From Lapidilactobacillus mulanensis (GTDB lineage Bacteria > Bacillota > Bacilli > Lactobacillales > Lactobacillaceae): a stretch of DNA of 55,362 bases. The position numbers were made by a program, and so were the translations under genes. The stretch's first letter is position 1; each line of letters begins with the position of its first letter. Shown piece by piece: positions 51,581-55,362 of this stretch. The notes under the pieces were generated by a model. That model saw only the letters and a program-made list of their open reading frames with translations, had not been told where the DNA came from and did no database searches. The stretch covers positions 1 through 55,362 of the forward strand of contig NZ_RHOW01000017.1 of NCBI RefSeq assembly GCF_003946215.1. Direction: 5' to 3'.

Positions 51581-54500
51581 TTAATCAGCTCGATGTTTCT
51601 TGACGAACATTAACATCCCGCTTACCGCAGCCACTATGACCAAAATCAAGCCGGCAATCAATGCCCCAATGTTGGAATTTTCGTTGGTTTGAGGCAAGGT
51701 TTGCAGTTTATTCTGATTGGTGGTATTGGTTGAACCATTCCCGTGATGTCCAGAATTATTCGGTTTGTTGGAATTACCGGGCTGATCTGGTTTGTTCGGT
51801 TTTTCAGGCGTCGTTGATTTTTTAACGTACACATAGGTCACTTCTTGCGTCCCATTTTCAAAATCACCTTCCGATTTACCGAGCACCTTTTGCCAAGTAT
51901 AACCGGCAATTTGTTTTTGAGTCGTTTGATAGTGGTCACCAACATTACCGTTTAAAATAATATCAGCGCTTAAAATCTGGCCGTTTTCATCTTGATAATG
52001 GACAATAACACGACCTGTTTTGATTGGATCCGGATTTTTTGTATAAATATACGTTACTGTTTGTTGATCGGCCGTGAATTTCCCGCTCGCATTATTATTT
52101 TCGACTTTTGTGAAAGTATAGCCTGCAATATCAAGCTGAGTTGATTGATAATCGTTACCGACGTTACCGCTCAAAATATCGTCGGGCGCAATTTGGTTAC
52201 CTTCATTATCTTGATAATGAACCATCACATCAGCACCTGCTACTGGATTCTTCGTGTAAATATAAGTCACTGTTTGCGCGTTGCCTGTGAAAATCCCGGT
52301 AACGTTACCCTCTACTGCTTTGAAAGTGTAGCCAGTTACTGCTAACTTTTCAGTTTGATAAGCATCGCCAATATTACCACTCAAAATTTTATCAGGTGTG
52401 ATCGGATTGCCCGCCTCATCCTGATAATGAACCGCCACATCAGCACCCGCTACTGGATTCTTCGTGTAAATATACGTCACCGTTTGCGCGTTCTCTGCGA
52501 ACGTGCCGCTAGTCTGGCCCTGAACTTCTCTGAAAGTATAGCCAGAAATATCTAGTTTTTCAGTTTCATAGGCTTCACCAATATTGCCGCTTAAAATTTT
52601 ATCAGGTGCAATCGTTTGACCTTTATCATCTTGATAATTCACAGTTACCCCGCCACCAACGACAGGATCTTTCGTGTAAATATACTTCACCGTTTGCGCG
52701 TCCGCTGTGAAAGCACCCGTTACATTTCCCTGAACTTCCTTAAACGTATAACCAGGCAGCACAAGTTTTTCAGATTGATAGGTTTCACCAATATTACCAC
52801 TCAAAATTTTATCAGGTGCAATCGGATTGCCTGCCTCATCTTGATAATGAACCGTCACGTCAGCACCCACAACTGGATTCTTCGTGTAAATATAAGTCAC
52901 CGTTTGTTTTTCAGTCGTAAATTTACCAATTGCATTATCGTTTTCAACTTCTTTGAAAGTATACCCTGCTATTCTGAGTTGTGTTGAATGGTAATCATCG
53001 CCCACAAAACCTGTCAGTGTATCATTGGGTGCAATTTGGTTGCCCGCCTCATCTTGGTAATGAACCGTGACATTACTTCCTATAACTGGATCCTTAGTAT
53101 AAATATAAGTTACAGTTTGAGCCTCTCCTGTAAAGTTTCCACTAACATCCCCCTGTACTTTTTTATAAGTATAGCCAGGAATTGTGAGTCGGTTCGTTTG
53201 ATAGGTATCGCCAATATTACCACCTAAGATTTTATCTGGCGCAATGGTATTACCATTATCATCTTGATAATGAACAGTTACATCAGCACCCATCACAATA
53301 TCCTTCGTGTAAATATAGGTTGCCTGCTGCTTCTCTGTGGTAAATATACCACTCGCATTCTCAACAAGTTTGAATGTATACCCAGGTATGTCAAGTTGTG
53401 TTGATTGATATTCATCACCCACAAACCCAGTGAGTGTATCGTTAGGCGCAAGCTGATTACCTTCTTCATCCTGGTAATAAACAGTGACATCACCACCCGC
53501 TATTGGATTCTTCGTGTAGATATAAGTCACCGTCTGTTTTTCAGCTGTAAACGTACCACTCGCATTATCATTGGCAACTTTCTTGAAAGTATAGCCAGCA
53601 ATATTAAGCTGAGTCGAGTGATATTCATCACCGACATATCCGGTCAAGGTATCATCCGGCGCTATCTGATTGCCGGCCTCATCCTGGTAATGGACAGCCA
53701 CATCTACAGCTGCCGTGGCTATCGTATAAGGCACATAAAGTTTGAAGGTCGGATTATTTAGATTATCTTTAGTATATGCCCAAACAATTAAATAGTTCCT
53801 GTATTTCAGTGGCGCTAATTTGTAATCCACCCATGGACTCACCGTTAACCCTGGTTCTTGTGGTTTAATACCACTATAAGTTACACCAAATTTGTCATCA
53901 GTACCCCCTGTTGTTGCGCCATTCATAAATCCATAAACATAGCCAGGATTTGTCGTTAAAACGATACCTGAAGCAGCATTGGCATACGGCACTGGTGCTT
54001 GATACAGATCTTGCATGTTTTGACCATCAGGTATCGTGATGAATTTATCCGGTGAAATCGTAGCCGTTAAAGTCGCGGAATCCACTTGAATTGGATCAGC
54101 AATAACTACTTGATCGAAGTAATTGAAAAATGCAGGCATTTTTTTCAAAGGTGAAAAATCCGCAATCGAATTCGCACGAATATCTAAGTAGGTCAGTGTG
54201 CCACTGTTGACGAGGTTTGCAATCGGCTTGAGATCAGAAATTCGATTCCCGTCGACAACCAGATACTTTAATTTTTCCAATTCAGAAAGTGGTGATAAAT
54301 CTGTGATGTCCCCATGAACCACACCCTCATTTGAATCTTGCCTCAGAGAAATCATCACAACATTGGTCGCATACTGCAGACCTTCTAGAGAATATGAATC
54401 AGTACCAATATTACTCGTGATTATGTTAATGTTTTTCGCAATCGGAATGGAAATATTCGTGTTACCAACCGGGTCACCCGTGTCATTTTGAATGACTTTC

Positions 54501-54760
54501 AGCTCGGCCATTTTTTCTTTTGTAATATCCGCAACCGTGCTCACTCCAGCAATTTTTTGCGCAACCATGTTAGCCAGCACAACTTTCTGCAGCGACGCAT
54601 TAGGCATCCAGTCATTAACATCTTCAGCTACCTTCGTAGTTGTGACAATATCTGTGGCTGCTAGAACATTCGTAATACTCGCTGCAAAAGCACTGCCGAA
54701 TCCAAGTACACCAATAACACCAAGCAAACTCAAACGCGAAATAATCTTGTTTATTTTCAT
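51581..54760 (-). CDS. LRR-MucBP cell-wall-anchored adhesin (LPxTG)
   Basis: A 1059-residue surface protein. The signal peptide is about 1-35 (MKINKIISRLSLLGVIGVLG...). Residues about 75-215 contain leucine-rich internalin-like repeats (LSPLSELEKLKYLVVDGNRI, then GTLTYLDIRANSIADF). A unique domain spans about 215-350. Nine MucBP repeats of about 70 residues follow (about 351-981; VTVHYQDEAGNQIAPDD, then GYTFK and TVTYIYTKNP). A Pro/Asn/Gly spacer, LPQTN at 1022, a hydrophobic helix and KKHRAD complete a sortase signal. MucBP domains bind mucin or host glycoproteins. GGGGGGAG precedes the ATG at 54760; the longer frame to 54853 is rejected. Confidence 0.93.
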   Translation of the reverse strand: MKINKIISRLSLLGVIGVLGFGSAFAASITNVLAATDIVTTTKVAEDVNDWMPNASLQKVVLANMVAQKIAGVSTVADITKEKMAELKVIQNDTGDPVGNTNISIPIAKNINIITSNIGTDSYSLEGLQYATNVVMISLRQDSNEGVVHGDITDLSPLSELEKLKYLVVDGNRISDLKPIANLVNSGTLTYLDIRANSIADFSPLKKMPAFFNYFDQVVIADPIQVDSATLTATISPDKFITIPDGQNMQDLYQAPVPYANAASGIVLTTNPGYVYGFMNGATTGGTDDKFGVTYSGIKPQEPGLTVSPWVDYKLAPLKYRNYLIVWAYTKDNLNNPTFKLYVPYTIATAAVDVAVHYQDEAGNQIAPDDTLTGYVGDEYHSTQLNIAGYTFKKVANDNASGTFTAEKQTVTYIYTKNPIAGGDVTVYYQDEEGNQLAPNDTLTGFVGDEYQSTQLDIPGYTFKLVENASGIFTTEKQQATYIYTKDIVMGADVTVHYQDDNGNTIAPDKILGGNIGDTYQTNRLTIPGYTYKKVQGDVSGNFTGEAQTVTYIYTKDPVIGSNVTVHYQDEAGNQIAPNDTLTGFVGDDYHSTQLRIAGYTFKEVENDNAIGKFTTEKQTVTYIYTKNPVVGADVTVHYQDEAGNPIAPDKILSGNIGETYQSEKLVLPGYTFKEVQGNVTGAFTADAQTVKYIYTKDPVVGGGVTVNYQDDKGQTIAPDKILSGNIGEAYETEKLDISGYTFREVQGQTSGTFAENAQTVTYIYTKNPVAGADVAVHYQDEAGNPITPDKILSGNIGDAYQTEKLAVTGYTFKAVEGNVTGIFTGNAQTVTYIYTKNPVAGADVMVHYQDNEGNQIAPDDILSGNVGNDYQSTQLDIAGYTFTKVENNNASGKFTADQQTVTYIYTKNPDPIKTGRVIVHYQDENGQILSADIILNGNVGDHYQTTQKQIAGYTWQKVLGKSEGDFENGTQEVTYVYVKKSTTPEKPNKPDQPGNSNKPNNSGHHGNGSTNTTNQNKLQTLPQTNENSNIGALIAGLILVIVAAVSGMLMFVKKHRAD
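51818..53706 (-). repeat. Array of nine MucBP-coding repeats
   Basis: Nine units of about 210 nt. Two subtypes: units 1, 2, 4 carry DTLTGFVGDEYxSTQL-type sequence with ENDNASG-like loops, and units 3, 5, 6, 7 carry DKILSGNIGxxY-type sequence; unit 8 is a hybrid (DDILSGNVG with STQL) and unit 9 is divergent. Such repeats can expand or contract by recombination. Confidence 0.8.
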
Positions 54761-55017
54761 CTCTGCTCCCCCCGGAACGATTCGTAGACGTGTCTGAACA
54801 AATATTTCTAGAGTATCCATGATTCGCTGCAGTCTAGCATGTTTAATACTCAAAAGTAAACGTTTTAGCTTGTGATATGTTCAAAAGATGGTTCGTATTT
54901 GAGAAATATACCTCATTATTTCAAGATATTACTTCTAACTATGTTCAGTTGCGTATTTTTGATATGCTTAAATTAACAGATCTACACAGCAACGTACTTT
55001 TGAATCGGAGGGATCAT

Positions 55018-55260
55018 ATGAAGAGTAAACATTTTTTAATTGTCTCTGCCGCCTTCTTATTAACAACCAGTGGATTAGTAACACTACTAGATAGCGTTAA
55101 ATTGCCTACACATACACACCACCGCGCACCAGTCACTAATATGCTTGCAACGATAACCACTTCACAACATTTGAATCATTCCGTGAGGTCTTCGTTACCA
55201 AAAGGATTAGGATGGAACTTTTTTGAACATCCCAATCCAGATGAGGAATCAGAACGCTAG
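55018..55260 (+). CDS. Small secreted or membrane-anchored protein
   Basis: An 80-residue protein. The N-terminus MKSKHFLIVSAAFLLTTSGL is a signal peptide or single anchor, and the rest is polar, His-rich (HTHHR) and ends PNPDEESER. CGGAGG sits 7 nt before the ATG at 55018. It is divergent from the adhesin gene. Another gene probably begins just past the window, since GGAAGGAG lies at 55350-55357. No family recognised; a secreted peptide precursor is possible but not supported by a clear processing site. Confidence 0.65.
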   Translation: MKSKHFLIVSAAFLLTTSGLVTLLDSVKLPTHTHHRAPVTNMLATITTSQHLNHSVRSSLPKGLGWNFFEHPNPDEESER

Positions 55261-55362
55261 GCCTACTTGAACAACCACAACTACCATTCGTCAAAATGGC
55301 TATACTCCTACTTAAGTAGACAAGCAAATAATCAAAGCTTGTACACTTAGGAAGGAGTTTTT

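Noticed and set aside
52145-53761. Several plus-strand open frames opposite the MucBP repeats
   Set aside because: They are antisense shadows that recur because the repeats recur; the minus-strand gene has clear domains, signal peptide and sorting signal.

Overview
The window is a chromosomal stretch of a Gram-positive lactic acid bacterium, most likely a member of Lactobacillaceae. The evidence is a malolactic enzyme/permease/LysR regulator locus, acetate kinase, peptidases PepD and PepI, a methionine T-box, a DUF6483 protein, a Mbeg1-like lipase, an LPxTG-anchored MucBP adhesin and strong AGGAGG-type ribosome binding sites. I cannot name the genus. I see no rRNA, tRNA, CRISPR array, prophage or insertion sequence.

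Layout. 0-4.5 kb: a LysM surface protein (minus strand) and an ABC exporter pair. 4.5-10.2 kb: malolactic locus, with mleS-mleP on the minus strand and mleR plus a VanZ-RDD membrane protein on the plus strand, separated by 0.9 kb that holds two large structured elements. 10.3-14.5 kb: a beta-helix/AAA+ ATPase with a small membrane protein, then a multicopper oxidase. 14.5-15.1 kb: a tandemly duplicated hairpin element. 15.1-20.5 kb: ackA and several small membrane or unknown proteins. 20.5-25.5 kb: a T-box-controlled MetE-like methyltransferase, BrnQ, a small P-loop kinase and PepD, followed by a second hairpin array. 26-30.7 kb: an MFS exporter, a DUF2974 lipase, VanZ, ribokinase and a uracil-DNA-glycosylase-like protein. 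30.9-34.5 kb: hexuronate genes uxaB and uxaA, with a CcpA site on the uxaB promoter and two structured elements between the genes. 34.6-43.3 kb: membrane proteins, a GGDEF/degenerate-EAL protein, an operon of endonuclease/phosphatase, frameshifted histidine phosphatase and methyltransferase, then asnB. 43.3-49.6 kb: GNAT, aldo/keto reductase, CapA-like lipoprotein, Nudix, PepI and a ribosomal-protection-type GTPase. 49.7-55.4 kb: a sigma factor operon with a membrane-anchored PH-like protein, a large LRR-MucBP-LPxTG adhesin and a small secreted protein.

The most unusual content is three families of large, base-paired intergenic elements. Family A has two copies of exactly 197 nt that differ by compensatory changes in their stems. 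Family B has two copies of about 250 nt with a multi-branched fold, unrelated but intact outer stems and conserved A-G mismatches; both end about 35-60 nt before a start codon. A and B occur together, in the same order and orientation, at both the malolactic and the hexuronate locus. Family C forms strings of nested hairpins that start 4-8 nt after the stop codons of the multicopper oxidase and pepD genes. These look like structured RNAs or an undescribed repeat class, but the function is unknown.

Functionally, the window combines organic-acid and sugar-acid metabolism (malolactic fermentation, acetate formation, altronate/tagaturonate steps), amino-acid supply (Met, Asn, branched-chain uptake, peptidases) and cell-surface proteins.
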